Of a stretch of DNA of 32,905 bases, positions 1 to 6,623 are shown one piece after another (the first letter of the stretch is position 1; each line of letters opens with the position of its first letter). The stretch is from JBGVMW01 sp045125095 (GTDB lineage Bacteria; Bacillota; Clostridia; Lachnospirales; Lachnospiraceae). A program made the translations under genes and the position numbers. The notes below the pieces were generated by a model. The model made no database searches. It had not been told where the DNA came from and saw nothing but the letters and a program-made list of their open reading frames with translations. The stretch spans positions 1 to 32,905 of the forward strand of contig JBGVMW010000328.1 in the NCBI GenBank assembly GCA_045125095.1, in the 5' to 3' direction.

Positions 1-1
1 T

Positions 2-97
2 TCTATCATGACAGTCATAGAAACCCTTAAGAAAAGAAATATGGGGATTATCGAAAATCTAAAGAAGTTATTCATGGGCACACCGGCTATATTTTAG
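2..97 (+). CDS. Transposase C-terminus (partial, IS66-like)
   Basis: An open frame runs from the window edge to a TAG at 95-97 and encodes a 31-residue tail containing MTVIETLKKRN and ending LFMGTPAIF. The pattern, a short helix with a TV..T..... core, then a second helix and a G.PA ending, resembles the C-terminal tail of IS66 TnpC transposases. The catalytic DDE domain would lie upstream of the window. The adjacent GTAAC-type inverted repeat at 130-141 supports the call. The frame is too short to be certain, and whether the full gene is intact cannot be seen. Confidence 0.45.
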   Translation, partial: SIMTVIETLKKRNMGIIENLKKLFMGTPAIF

Positions 98-103
98 CCG
101 GTG
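81..103 (+). terminator. Hairpin overlapping the transposase stop codon
   Basis: A perfect 9-bp stem CACCGGCTA / TAGCCGGTG with a 5-base loop includes the stop codon of the transposase frame. No T-run follows, so it may be an intrinsic structure of the element rather than a true terminator. Confidence 0.35.
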
Positions 104-175
104 TAATACCCGTTGGATAAATTACAAGGCTGAACTGTTACATTTTTTTTGAATTAATGATATTATTCCGTTAAT

Positions 176-862
176 TTAAGGGTTTTTTAGGAACGCTTCC
201 CCTATTAATAAATCCTCCGGTGTTGTAATTTTGATATTACGGTAGGATGTCTCTACTAATTTCACAGGATGATCGGTCATCGTCTCTACTACCATGGCAT
301 CATCTGTCACACCTTCTATTTTTTCCTGCATCAATCTATCATAAGCATCAAACACTAAGTCATAAGAAAAAACCTGCGGTGTCTGAATTGCCCATAGCAG
401 ATTTCTTGGTGGTGTACTTTCTACATACTGGTTCACATTACTTTGCTTAATCGTATCTTTTACCGGCATTGCCGCTACGCATGCCTGCTCTTTTTCCACA
501 GCTGCTTTTAATTTCAACAAATCTGCCTGCGAAATAAACGGTCTGGCTCCATCATGAATATAAACATAGGAACCGTTCGTAATCCCCTGCAATCCGGCAT
601 AAACAGAATGATAGCGTTCTTCTCCTCCTGCCACAATCTGTTTCACTTTTTTGAATCTATAGTTCTCCACAATATTTTTTCTACAATACTCGATTTCACT
701 TTCAGCAGTCACTAAAATGATTTCATCTAAAAAACTTTCTTCAAATGTTTTTAAAGAATAATAGAGAATGGGATACCCTCCCAGTTGCAAATACTGTTTT
801 GGTATGTCACTTCCCATTCTCTTTCCACGACCTGCTGCTAATACAATTGCAACATGCTTCAT
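176..862 (-). CDS. ispD: 2-C-methyl-D-erythritol 4-phosphate cytidylyltransferase
   Basis: IspD couples CTP to methylerythritol 4-phosphate in the non-mevalonate isoprenoid pathway in the cytoplasm. The 228-residue protein begins MKHVAIVLAAGRGKRMG, the nucleotide-binding loop of this transferase family, followed by PKQYLQLGG. It has the HDGARPF motif near residue 103 and a TDDA segment near residue 185. Length is normal for the family. The start is the ATG at 862, which shares one base with the tsaD stop (TAATG), indicating translational coupling. An upstream in-frame start at 907 would bury 15 residues in tsaD and lacks the family N-terminus. It is the last gene of the rnz-orf-tsaD-ispD operon; 82-175 to its left is IS-derived or featureless. 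Confidence 0.95.
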   Translation of the reverse strand: MKHVAIVLAAGRGKRMGSDIPKQYLQLGGYPILYYSLKTFEESFLDEIILVTAESEIEYCRKNIVENYRFKKVKQIVAGGEERYHSVYAGLQGITNGSYVYIHDGARPFISQADLLKLKAAVEKEQACVAAMPVKDTIKQSNVNQYVESTPPRNLLWAIQTPQVFSYDLVFDAYDRLMQEKIEGVTDDAMVVETMTDHPVKLVETSYRNIKITTPEDLLIGEAFLKNP

Positions 863-1881
863 TATCGTTCTCCTAATTTCAAGCCCGGGTATGCATTCAA
901 ATCCCACCCGTGGCGCACTCCCTTAATGTATTCATAATAACCGGCAACTCCTATCATCGCTGCATTATCTGTACAGTATACCGGCGACGGATAATAAAAT
1001 TCTATGTTTCTTTTTTCACATGCTGCCTTCATCGCCTGACGCAATGCACTGTTGGATGCGACTCCACCTGCTATTGCAAACTTATGGGCATTATGCTCCT
1101 CGACTGCCGCCATGGCATTCTGCACCAGCACATCCACCACCGCTTTCTGAAATGAGGCTGCTACATCAGGAACTACAATCTCTTCGCCCTTCATCTGACA
1201 GCCATTCAGATAATTCAATACAGCAGACTTCAGTCCACTAAAGCTAAAATCATAAATACCATCATTCACTTTTGCACGTGGAAATGCAATAGATTCCGGA
1301 TTCCCTTCTTTTGCCACTTTATCTATCTTTGGCCCACCCGGATATCCCAGACCAATTGCTCGTGCCACTTTATCAAAGGCTTCTCCTGCGGCATCATCTC
1401 TGGTTCTTCCTAATATCTTATATACACCATAATCTTCCACATTAACCAAATGCGTATGCCCGCCAGACACAACGAGACACATAAATGGGGGCTCTAATTC
1501 TTTATGCTCAATATAATTTGCTGCAATATGTCCTTCAATGTGATGTACACCCACTAACGGCTTCCCGGCTGCATATGCAATTGCTTTTGCTTCAGCAACG
1601 CCAACTAACAACGCTCCTACCAGACCCGGACCATATGTCACAGCAATCGCATCCACCTCCTCAAGGGTCACGGATGCTTGCTTTAATGCTTCTTCAATAA
1701 CTGGATTGATACGTTCTATATGCTTTCTTGACGCGATTTCCGGCACTACACCTCCGTATAGGGTATGCAATGCAATCTGGGAAGAGATAACATTTGACAG
1801 TACTTCCCTTCCATTGCGCACTACAGAAGCTGCTGTTTCATCACAGGAGCTTTCGATTGCTAATATAAGTTTATCACTCAT
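862..1881 (-). CDS. tsaD: tRNA N6-adenosine threonylcarbamoyltransferase TsaD
   Basis: TsaD transfers the threonylcarbamoyl group from TC-AMP to A37 of ANN-decoding tRNAs (t6A), acting with TsaB and TsaE. The 339-residue protein shows the ASKHA-fold signatures: AIESSCDET near residue 8, the metal-binding HHIEGH at 113-118, SGGHTHL near 139, DDAAGEAFDKVAR, GGVASNSALR and a terminal TDNAAMIG. Length matches the bacterial family. The start has an AGGAAG site 13 bases after the preceding gene's stop. The partners tsaB and tsaE are about 3 kb away on the same strand in a separate operon; the TC-AMP synthase is not in the window. Confidence 0.96.
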   Translation of the reverse strand: MSDKLILAIESSCDETAASVVRNGREVLSNVISSQIALHTLYGGVVPEIASRKHIERINPVIEEALKQASVTLEEVDAIAVTYGPGLVGALLVGVAEAKAIAYAAGKPLVGVHHIEGHIAANYIEHKELEPPFMCLVVSGGHTHLVNVEDYGVYKILGRTRDDAAGEAFDKVARAIGLGYPGGPKIDKVAKEGNPESIAFPRAKVNDGIYDFSFSGLKSAVLNYLNGCQMKGEEIVVPDVAASFQKAVVDVLVQNAMAAVEEHNAHKFAIAGGVASNSALRQAMKAACEKRNIEFYYPSPVYCTDNAAMIGVAGYYEYIKGVRHGWDLNAYPGLKLGER

Positions 1882-1894
1882 TTTTTCTTACTTC

Positions 1895-2470
1895 CTAACC
1901 TTGGTTTTCATCTAATTGCCAACCATAAATTTTCCATTTACCTTCTGAATCTTTGCGTAACAGATACACTTCACTCGTGTTATTATATGTGGCAGAATCG
2001 AATTCTTTTAATGTGTAGACAGCATGAACACTTGCCCATTCCCTGCCATCCATCTCTGCATATTCTACGTCGCTGGATGTAGAAATTTCCCATTTCGATA
2101 TATATATATCTGCTGAATCATAACCTGTCAATTCGGATACCATTCGCTTCCACTGGTCATCCTCCTCGTTATTTGCCAGCAAATCTTCATCATACAGTTT
2201 TCGAGCCTGCTCCATCAGCTTCTTCAAATCTTCTTCCTCTACCTTATCATTTACCATACACTCCAGGATTTCGCTGTAATATTTAACAACTGCACGCGGA
2301 GACTTCGGATAATTAAGATCCAAATCCTTTGCGATGAGCTTGTCCGCCTCTGTCAATGTAATATTTTCTTCTCCACCTGATGTTGGTTTTTTTGACAAAT
2401 GTAAAAATATCCCAACTAAAAGAGCTACCAGAATTACACCTATCACTATATATTTAATGTATTTTTTCAT
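1895..2470 (-). CDS. Membrane-anchored protein of unknown function
   Basis: The 191-residue product starts with a short lysine-rich N-terminus and one hydrophobic helix (about residues 7-25), followed by an acidic, mostly soluble domain. This layout fits a single-pass protein with the bulk outside the membrane. The C-terminal part (KWEISTSSDVEYAEMDGREW, then a strand ending KWKIYGW) resembles the small alpha/beta folds of secreted DUF proteins common in Lachnospiraceae, possibly DUF6715, but this was recognised only by style. It sits 11 bases after rnz and 13 bases before tsaD, so it is cotranscribed with them. GGGGGAA precedes the ATG. No catalytic motif is visible. Confidence 0.8.
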   Translation of the reverse strand: MKKYIKYIVIGVILVALLVGIFLHLSKKPTSGGEENITLTEADKLIAKDLDLNYPKSPRAVVKYYSEILECMVNDKVEEEDLKKLMEQARKLYDEDLLANNEEDDQWKRMVSELTGYDSADIYISKWEISTSSDVEYAEMDGREWASVHAVYTLKEFDSATYNNTSEVYLLRKDSEGKWKIYGWQLDENQG

Positions 2471-2481
2471 AGAAATTCCCC

Positions 2482-3393
2482 CTATTCTTCTTCAAAGCGA
2501 AGTGTTACTGTCCTCCTGTCTTTTGCCACACATGTCCTCGGAAATACCTTTCTAACCTCCTCAAGATATTCTTCCGGTCTTGGTAACGATGGACTGTAAT
2601 GTGTCAGCCATAATTCCGAAACATCGGCTTTTTTTGCAAGTTCTGCTGCTTCATAAAATGTCATATGTTTATGCTCTCTTGCTTTTTGCGCCTTATCCTT
2701 CTCTCCATACATACCTTCACAAATAAACAAATCGGATCCAGTTGCATTTTCTGCAATGGATGCAGTCGGACGACTGTCTGTGCAATATGTCAGCTTAATG
2801 CCTTTTCTTGCATTCCCTAAGACCATATCCGGTGTATACACGGTACCGTCAAGTTCTATCGTTTCTCCTTTTTGTAATCTCCCCCAGTACTGCCGCGGGA
2901 TTCCCAATCCTTCTGCTTTGTCTAACTGGAATTTGCCTGCACGGTCAATCTCCAATGTGTAGCCATAGCACAGCACATTGTGGTTTACCTTAAATGCCTT
3001 TAATCGATAGCCATCCATCTCAAAGGTCTGCTCATTTCCTTCTATTTCCTTAAATATTATTTCGAAAGGCAATTCTGGTGCAATCACACGCAAGGCATTC
3101 ACCACGCGCTCTAACCCCTTCGGTCCAATCATGGTCAATGGCTCTGTTCGTTCTGCATTTCCCATTGTCAATAACAATCCTGGCAAACCACTAATATGGT
3201 CTCCATGGTAATGGGTAAAGCACATCACATCAATTGGTTTTACACTCCATCCCTTCTCTCTTATGGTTATCTGTGTTCCTTCCCCACAATCAATGAGTAT
3301 TCCGGAACCATTATATCGCATCATTAAAGATGTGAGCCACCGATATGGTAACGGCATCATTCCACCGGTGCCCAACAAACATACGTCTAACAT
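2482..3393 (-). CDS. rnz: Ribonuclease Z (tRNA 3'-endonuclease)
   Basis: RNase Z removes 3' trailers from tRNA precursors lacking an encoded CCA. The 303-residue protein begins MLDVCLLGTGGMMPLP and has the zinc motif HYHGDH at 61-66, further metal ligands in VNHNVLCYG, TYCTDSRPT and the late LTHYSPSL, and the family's usual length of about 305. The ATG at 3393 has a strong AAGGAG site and matches the family N-terminus. An alternative in-frame ATG at 3444, also with a reasonable GGAAAGG site, would add 17 residues (MCEISMIQHARHTRRRI) not expected in the family. It is the first gene of the operon with the membrane protein, tsaD and ispD. Confidence 0.93.
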   Translation of the reverse strand: MLDVCLLGTGGMMPLPYRWLTSLMMRYNGSGILIDCGEGTQITIREKGWSVKPIDVMCFTHYHGDHISGLPGLLLTMGNAERTEPLTMIGPKGLERVVNALRVIAPELPFEIIFKEIEGNEQTFEMDGYRLKAFKVNHNVLCYGYTLEIDRAGKFQLDKAEGLGIPRQYWGRLQKGETIELDGTVYTPDMVLGNARKGIKLTYCTDSRPTASIAENATGSDLFICEGMYGEKDKAQKAREHKHMTFYEAAELAKKADVSELWLTHYSPSLPRPEEYLEEVRKVFPRTCVAKDRRTVTLRFEEE

Positions 3394-3481
3394 TATTCTC
3401 CTTCTTGTATGCCTAGCGTGCTGTATCATGGAGATTTCGCACATGGTATACCTTTCCTGTTTTTGTCATTTATTTTATCAC

Positions 3482-3510
3482 AAAAAAATGGGAAGCACAA
3501 TACTCCCCAT
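3482..3510 (-). terminator. Rho-independent terminator after the zinc-ribbon gene
   Basis: On the minus strand ATGGG-GAG pairs with CTT-CCCAT (one G-T wobble), directly followed by seven T. It starts at the stop codon of the zinc-ribbon gene and separates it from rnz. Confidence 0.75.
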
Positions 3511-3728
3511 CATAGTAATTCCAGCATATCTGTAATCTCCACCGGCACAGCAAAACCTTTTATCCAGGCATCGTAACACGGCTCGCATAATACAAACTTG
3601 TGTCTTTCACCGTCTTTTTCTGAAAAATAGCCCCATGTAAGGTCTAACTGCAATGCTCCTTCTGTTATTATATTGTTTTCTTTCTTTAAGGGCCTGCCGC
3701 ATTGGTTACATCTTACGGTATTGCACAT
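3510..3728 (-). CDS. Small zinc-ribbon protein, function unknown
   Basis: This 72-residue protein carries two CxxC knuckles, C7-x2-C10 and C48-x2-C51, separated by 37 residues, the arrangement of a treble-clef or zinc-ribbon metal site. The first knuckle reads CNQCGRPL and the second CEPCYDAW. It ends in an acidic, leucine-rich tail. There is no other recognisable domain. A strong terminator follows immediately, so it is a single-gene unit upstream of rnz. A nucleic-acid or protein-binding adaptor role is possible but not shown. Confidence 0.75.
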   Translation of the reverse strand: MCNTVRCNQCGRPLKKENNIITEGALQLDLTWGYFSEKDGERHKFVLCEPCYDAWIKGFAVPVEITDMLELL

Positions 3729-3803
3729 TTCTTTTTTCCTCCTGTATTTTGTTCACCAGGTGTTTATCAAACTATAAACACTTCACTAAATTATTGGTAT
3801 TTC

Positions 3804-3937
3804 GTAACTATTCAGTACCCTCATAGTTACGAGCCAAAATCCATGCAGAATCACCTACGGTGATGGATTTTGGCCTGCTGCCACTACGTTTTCATACGGA
3901 CTGTGCAGTTCAGCACAGTCCTGTTCTGAATAGTTAC
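3804..3937. mobile_element. 134-bp IS66-type MITE with perfect 8-bp target duplication
   Basis: The element has perfect 12-bp terminal inverted repeats, GTAACTATTCAG at 3804-3815 and CTGAATAGTTAC at 3926-3937, and is flanked on both sides by GGTATTTC (3796-3803 and 3938-3945). Inside are a second inverted CTCATAGTTAC copy (to 3830), a 12-bp stem GCCAAAATCCAT/ATGGATTTTGGC (3833-3844/3863-3874) with an inner TCACC/GGTGA stem, and a 9-bp stem GGACTGTGC/GCACAGTCC (3898-3906/3913-3921). It encodes nothing. GTAA ends plus an 8-bp duplication are the hallmarks of IS66 transposition. It lies in the 326-bp gap between the zinc-ribbon gene and rimI; I see nothing firm in the rest of that gap. Confidence 0.8.
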
Positions 3938-4054
3938 GGTATTTCATAATCATTTAATCGAAACTTTCATGTGTTTTCAAAATTGATTATACAGGAACTA
4001 TTTCAAAAATAGAAGTGGAAAAATACTCCTATTTGCCTTATAAAACTGCTGTAA

Positions 4055-4504
4055 TTACTTAGACTGCATTTGTTGTCTCCACATTACGACGGCATTTTCC
4101 ACTGGTTTTTCGTAGAAATTCTTACGAATTCCCATTTGGGTAAAGCCCAGCTTCTCATAGAGATTGCGGGCTGGCTGGTTGGTTTCCCGAACCTCTAATA
4201 AGAAAGTGTCTATCTCTGCCGCTTCCCCTAGATGTATTAGTTCATTTAGCATGGTCTGGGCAACGCCGTGTTTACGGTATTCTGTTTTCACTGCTACGTT
4301 TACAATTTCGCCTTCGTGGAATAATTTGTACATTCCACAGTATCCTGCAATTTTTCCATCTAACTCAGCAGTCAGATATATGGTGTGTTCTAATGCTAAG
4401 GAGTCCCGAAAGGAATCCGCCGACCATGGCATGGAAAAAATAGATTGCTCAATGGCAGCTACTTCTTCTATATCGGAATCGCTCATTTTTCTTACAGTAA
4501 TCAT
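4055..4504 (-). CDS. rimI: Ribosomal protein S18 alanine N-acetyltransferase (RimI-like)
   Basis: A 149-residue GNAT acetyltransferase. The acetyl-CoA loop is RKHGVA at 78-83, followed by LLEVRETNQPARNLYEKLGF, typical of RimI, and the C-terminal G.RKNFYEKP.ENAVVMW motif. RimI acetylates the N-terminus of ribosomal protein S18 in E. coli; other substrates are possible in Firmicutes. The ATG at 4504 has a GAGGG site and gives the family length; the longer frame to 4651 overlaps tsaB and adds 49 unrelated residues. The tsaB-rimI adjacency, with a 22-base gap, is a widely conserved arrangement and supports the name. Confidence 0.9.
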   Translation of the reverse strand: MITVRKMSDSDIEEVAAIEQSIFSMPWSADSFRDSLALEHTIYLTAELDGKIAGYCGMYKLFHEGEIVNVAVKTEYRKHGVAQTMLNELIHLGEAAEIDTFLLEVRETNQPARNLYEKLGFTQMGIRKNFYEKPVENAVVMWRQQMQSK

Positions 4505-4526
4505 TTTTCCCTCATTCTGCCGGTTC

Positions 4527-5237
4527 TTAGACTCTATTATTCTCTCGCTCCATGCGCTCTCGTTCCGCCTGTGACATACGCAAGTATTCCGGAGCATGTT
4601 CTGCTGCTGTTTGTATTTTTCCTGCTTTGTAATATTCCATCGCCAAAGCACCTACTGCCCCAGCTCTTTGTCTGGAAAGGTGTACAGGTGCAAAAGAATA
4701 TTCCACTTTCATAATGTCTTTTACCATATCCTTATGAACAGGAACGCCATCCCCCAGGAAAATAACCGGCTTACCATATGCATTTAATTCCTGAACAATC
4801 TCATCAATCGCTACTGCACATTGTTCTTTCACCACTTTAAACCGCTGATTTTCAAACGTATACACACCTGTGTAGACTTGATTTCTTCTTGCATCCATCA
4901 ATGGACAAATATAACTTTCTGTCCCATACAGATTGTATGCAAGCGCATCTACTGTCGGCACCGAGATAACAGGTTTTTTCCACGCTAATCCTAATCCCTT
5001 GGCTGTTGCTGAACCAATACGCAATCCGGTAAAAGAACCCGGACCTCCTGCCACTGCGATAGCGTCTACCTCCGCGGCGTTCCATTCCGTCATTTTCACT
5101 ATCTCATCCAGCATAGGAAGTAATGTCTGGGAATGTGTCTTCTTAAAATTCGTTGTATACTCAGCTACCAGAATATCATCTTCTAACAAGGCTACCGATG
5201 CCACCAGCCCTGAGCTGTCTAACGCAATAATCTTCAT
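4527..5237 (-). CDS. tsaB: tRNA threonylcarbamoyladenosine biosynthesis protein TsaB
   Basis: TsaB is the inactive ASKHA paralogue that dimerises with TsaD and is needed for t6A formation. The 236-residue protein starts MKIIALDSSG, has the characteristic GGPGSFTGLRIG near residue 64, then AKGLGLAWKKPVISV and MDARRNQVYTGVY. It lacks the metal-binding HxxxH of TsaD, as expected. It lies 25 bases after tsaE and 22 bases before rimI. The C-terminus is arginine- and glutamate-rich. Confidence 0.94.
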   Translation of the reverse strand: MKIIALDSSGLVASVALLEDDILVAEYTTNFKKTHSQTLLPMLDEIVKMTEWNAAEVDAIAVAGGPGSFTGLRIGSATAKGLGLAWKKPVISVPTVDALAYNLYGTESYICPLMDARRNQVYTGVYTFENQRFKVVKEQCAVAIDEIVQELNAYGKPVIFLGDGVPVHKDMVKDIMKVEYSFAPVHLSRQRAGAVGALAMEYYKAGKIQTAAEHAPEYLRMSQAERERMERENNRV

Positions 5238-5262
5238 ACTTATCCTCCAAATTTAAGGTTCT

Positions 5263-5685
5263 CTATGCAATTGTAATTCTGCGGTAATCAAATCCTTTTT
5301 CTAACTCTTTCTCAATTGTAATCCGGATTCGATTCTCCGGCAAAATATCCTCTATCAATTCTGCCCATTCTATCAAGCAGACGCCTTCTCCATAAAAATA
5401 ATCTTCATATCCAATTTCTTCCATTTCCTCCACATCACCGATGCGATACACATCAAAATGATACAGCGGCATACGACCTTCCTCGTATATCTGGATAATG
5501 GTAAATGTTGGGCTATTTACATTATCTTCAATTCCCAGTCCTTTGGCAAAGCCTTGCGTGAATACCGTCTTACCAACACCTAAATCTCCATTTAATGTAT
5601 AGACCGAACCTGGTTTTGCCTGACTGCCTAGTTGATAACCGATTTCAAATGTATCCTTTTCACTGAAAGATTCCTGTATCTTCAT
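5263..5685 (-). CDS. tsaE: tRNA threonylcarbamoyladenosine biosynthesis ATPase TsaE
   Basis: TsaE is the P-loop ATPase that drives cycles of t6A synthesis with TsaBD. The 140-residue protein has a Walker A GDLGVGKT at 33-40, the switch-like SPTFTIIQIYEEG, HFDVYRIG near residue 77, and the late LIEWAE motif, all diagnostic. The chosen ATG at 5685 has GGAG five bases upstream; a GTG at 5691 overlaps that site and is less likely. It starts 14 bases after the YcxB-like gene stop and heads the tsaE-tsaB-rimI part of the operon. Confidence 0.94.
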   Translation of the reverse strand: MKIQESFSEKDTFEIGYQLGSQAKPGSVYTLNGDLGVGKTVFTQGFAKGLGIEDNVNSPTFTIIQIYEEGRMPLYHFDVYRIGDVEEMEEIGYEDYFYGEGVCLIEWAELIEDILPENRIRITIEKELEKGFDYRRITIA

Positions 5686-5699
5686 ACACACTCCACTTT

Positions 5700-6209
5700 C
5701 TAATTTTTGATTTTTACTTTTTTTGGCTCCACATGGGTAGATATCATCTTTAACACATTCTGATAGGAATTACCCATTGCCTTCTTTTCTAAAATTACGC
5801 CTCGGTTCTTTGCTGTATACACAATAATGCTTCTTCCTGTAGATACCACTTTCTGAACCGCACTCCATTCCGCTTTCGCCTCCTCCTCATTCTGAGCAGT
5901 CACAATCCCTTCTTCACAAAGAGTATATGTGATCGGCTCTTTGTATATTGGAGATAATTTTACCTGTCGTTGCGCAGACAACCAAAGGTTAATTGGCATA
6001 TAAATAATTAAAATACCTCCCGCAATATAATAAATCAACGGATTCGTTGTTCCCTGATTCTGCAAATTCAAGCCAAAGCCTACAAGCAAAATTCCTAACA
6101 ATGTACTAATCAATCCTGCCACACTGGTGTATGTGTGATACAAAAGGAAATCATACATAAGCCCTGTTGTCATTTTTACGTCAAATTTAATTTCACCAGT
6201 TTGTTCCAT
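5700..6209 (-). CDS. YcxB-like two-helix membrane protein
   Basis: The 169-residue product has a short N-terminal strand region (GEIKFDVKM), two adjacent membrane helices (about 35-55 and 65-85) separated by a short loop, and a C-terminal cytoplasmic domain with EEGIVTAQNEEEAKAEWSAV and a YTAKNRGVILEKKAM segment. This is the layout of the YcxB-like family, whose function is not known. The ATG at 6209 has AGGAGGT ten bases upstream; the longer frame to 6245 has no such site. It is the first gene of the operon leading into tsaE, 14 bases away. Confidence 0.8.
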   Translation of the reverse strand: MEQTGEIKFDVKMTTGLMYDFLLYHTYTSVAGLISTLLGILLVGFGLNLQNQGTTNPLIYYIAGGILIIYMPINLWLSAQRQVKLSPIYKEPITYTLCEEGIVTAQNEEEAKAEWSAVQKVVSTGRSIIVYTAKNRGVILEKKAMGNSYQNVLKMISTHVEPKKVKIKN

Positions 6210-6395
6210 TTGCGTAACTACCTCCTGTGTTTTCAATAGGTACATTATAGCATACCCTTTTTTTCATTACAACCAATACACTTTCTTATGCGTAAGCTCA
6301 TCATTTTTTCTTTTTCAGACACAATTTATGTGGTTTTTTACAAAACAAATGTTTTCATTTTCCGTTATGTAAACATCAAAATTCACCGTGTATCA

Positions 6396-6500
6396 TGTGG
6401 ATAATGTGGATAACTTCGTGTATAACTTCATTTTCCACGTTTTTTTACCTTTTCATTATGTGGATAGTTCTTTCTACAAACTCACATATTTTGTGGACAT
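6396..6500. promoter_or_regulatory. Cluster of DnaA-box-like nonamers
   Basis: Two abutting perfect copies of TGTGGATAA (6396-6404, 6405-6413), the complement of the DnaA box TTATCCACA, are followed by TGTGGATAG at 6459-6467 and TGTGGACAT at 6492-6500. All point the same way. They sit in the AT-rich 414-bp gap between the YcxB-like gene start and the NlpC/P60 gene. No dnaA, dnaN or rpmH is nearby, so this is not the usual oriC. It could be a DnaA titration or regulatory site, or chance in AT-rich DNA. Confidence 0.45.
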
Positions 6501-6580
6501 CTTTTAATTGTGTCAATTTTTTGTGCAATTTGCCTTTTTCGTATTTATCATATCAGCTTTGTACACAAAAATAAACTTGA

Positions 6581-6610
6581 CAAAACCCACAGCTTTCGCT
6601 GTGGGTTTTG
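6581..6610 (-). terminator. Terminator of the NlpC/P60 gene
   Basis: A 13-bp perfect stem CAAAACCCACAGC / GCTGTGGGTTTTG with a 4-base loop lies 14 bases past the stop of the NlpC/P60 gene. On the minus strand the right arm ends in GGGTTTTG, with further T nearby. Confidence 0.8.
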
Positions 6611-6623
6611 CTCATTCACGTAT

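Larger units (their letters stand above)
1..141 (+). mobile_element. Right end of an IS66-like insertion sequence
   Basis: The window opens inside the 3' end of a plus-strand transposase-like frame that stops at 97, followed by about 44 non-coding bases ending in CTGAACTGTTAC (130-141). Read inward from the right this is GTAACAGTTCAG. IS66-family elements are known for terminal repeats starting GTAA and for 8-bp target duplications. The same end, differing at two positions, bounds the mini-element at 3804-3937, which does have an 8-bp duplication. The left end and any duplication lie outside the window, so the IS66 assignment is inferred from the end sequence plus the C-terminal tail. Confidence 0.5.

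Noticed and set aside
3394..3444. Upstream start for RNase Z
   Set aside because: Adds 17 basic residues not expected in the family; the internal ATG has a stronger ribosome site. It cannot be fully excluded.
6396..6500. Chromosomal origin (oriC)
   Set aside because: No dnaA, dnaN, recF or rpmH nearby, and no clear DUE-like 13-mers beside the boxes.
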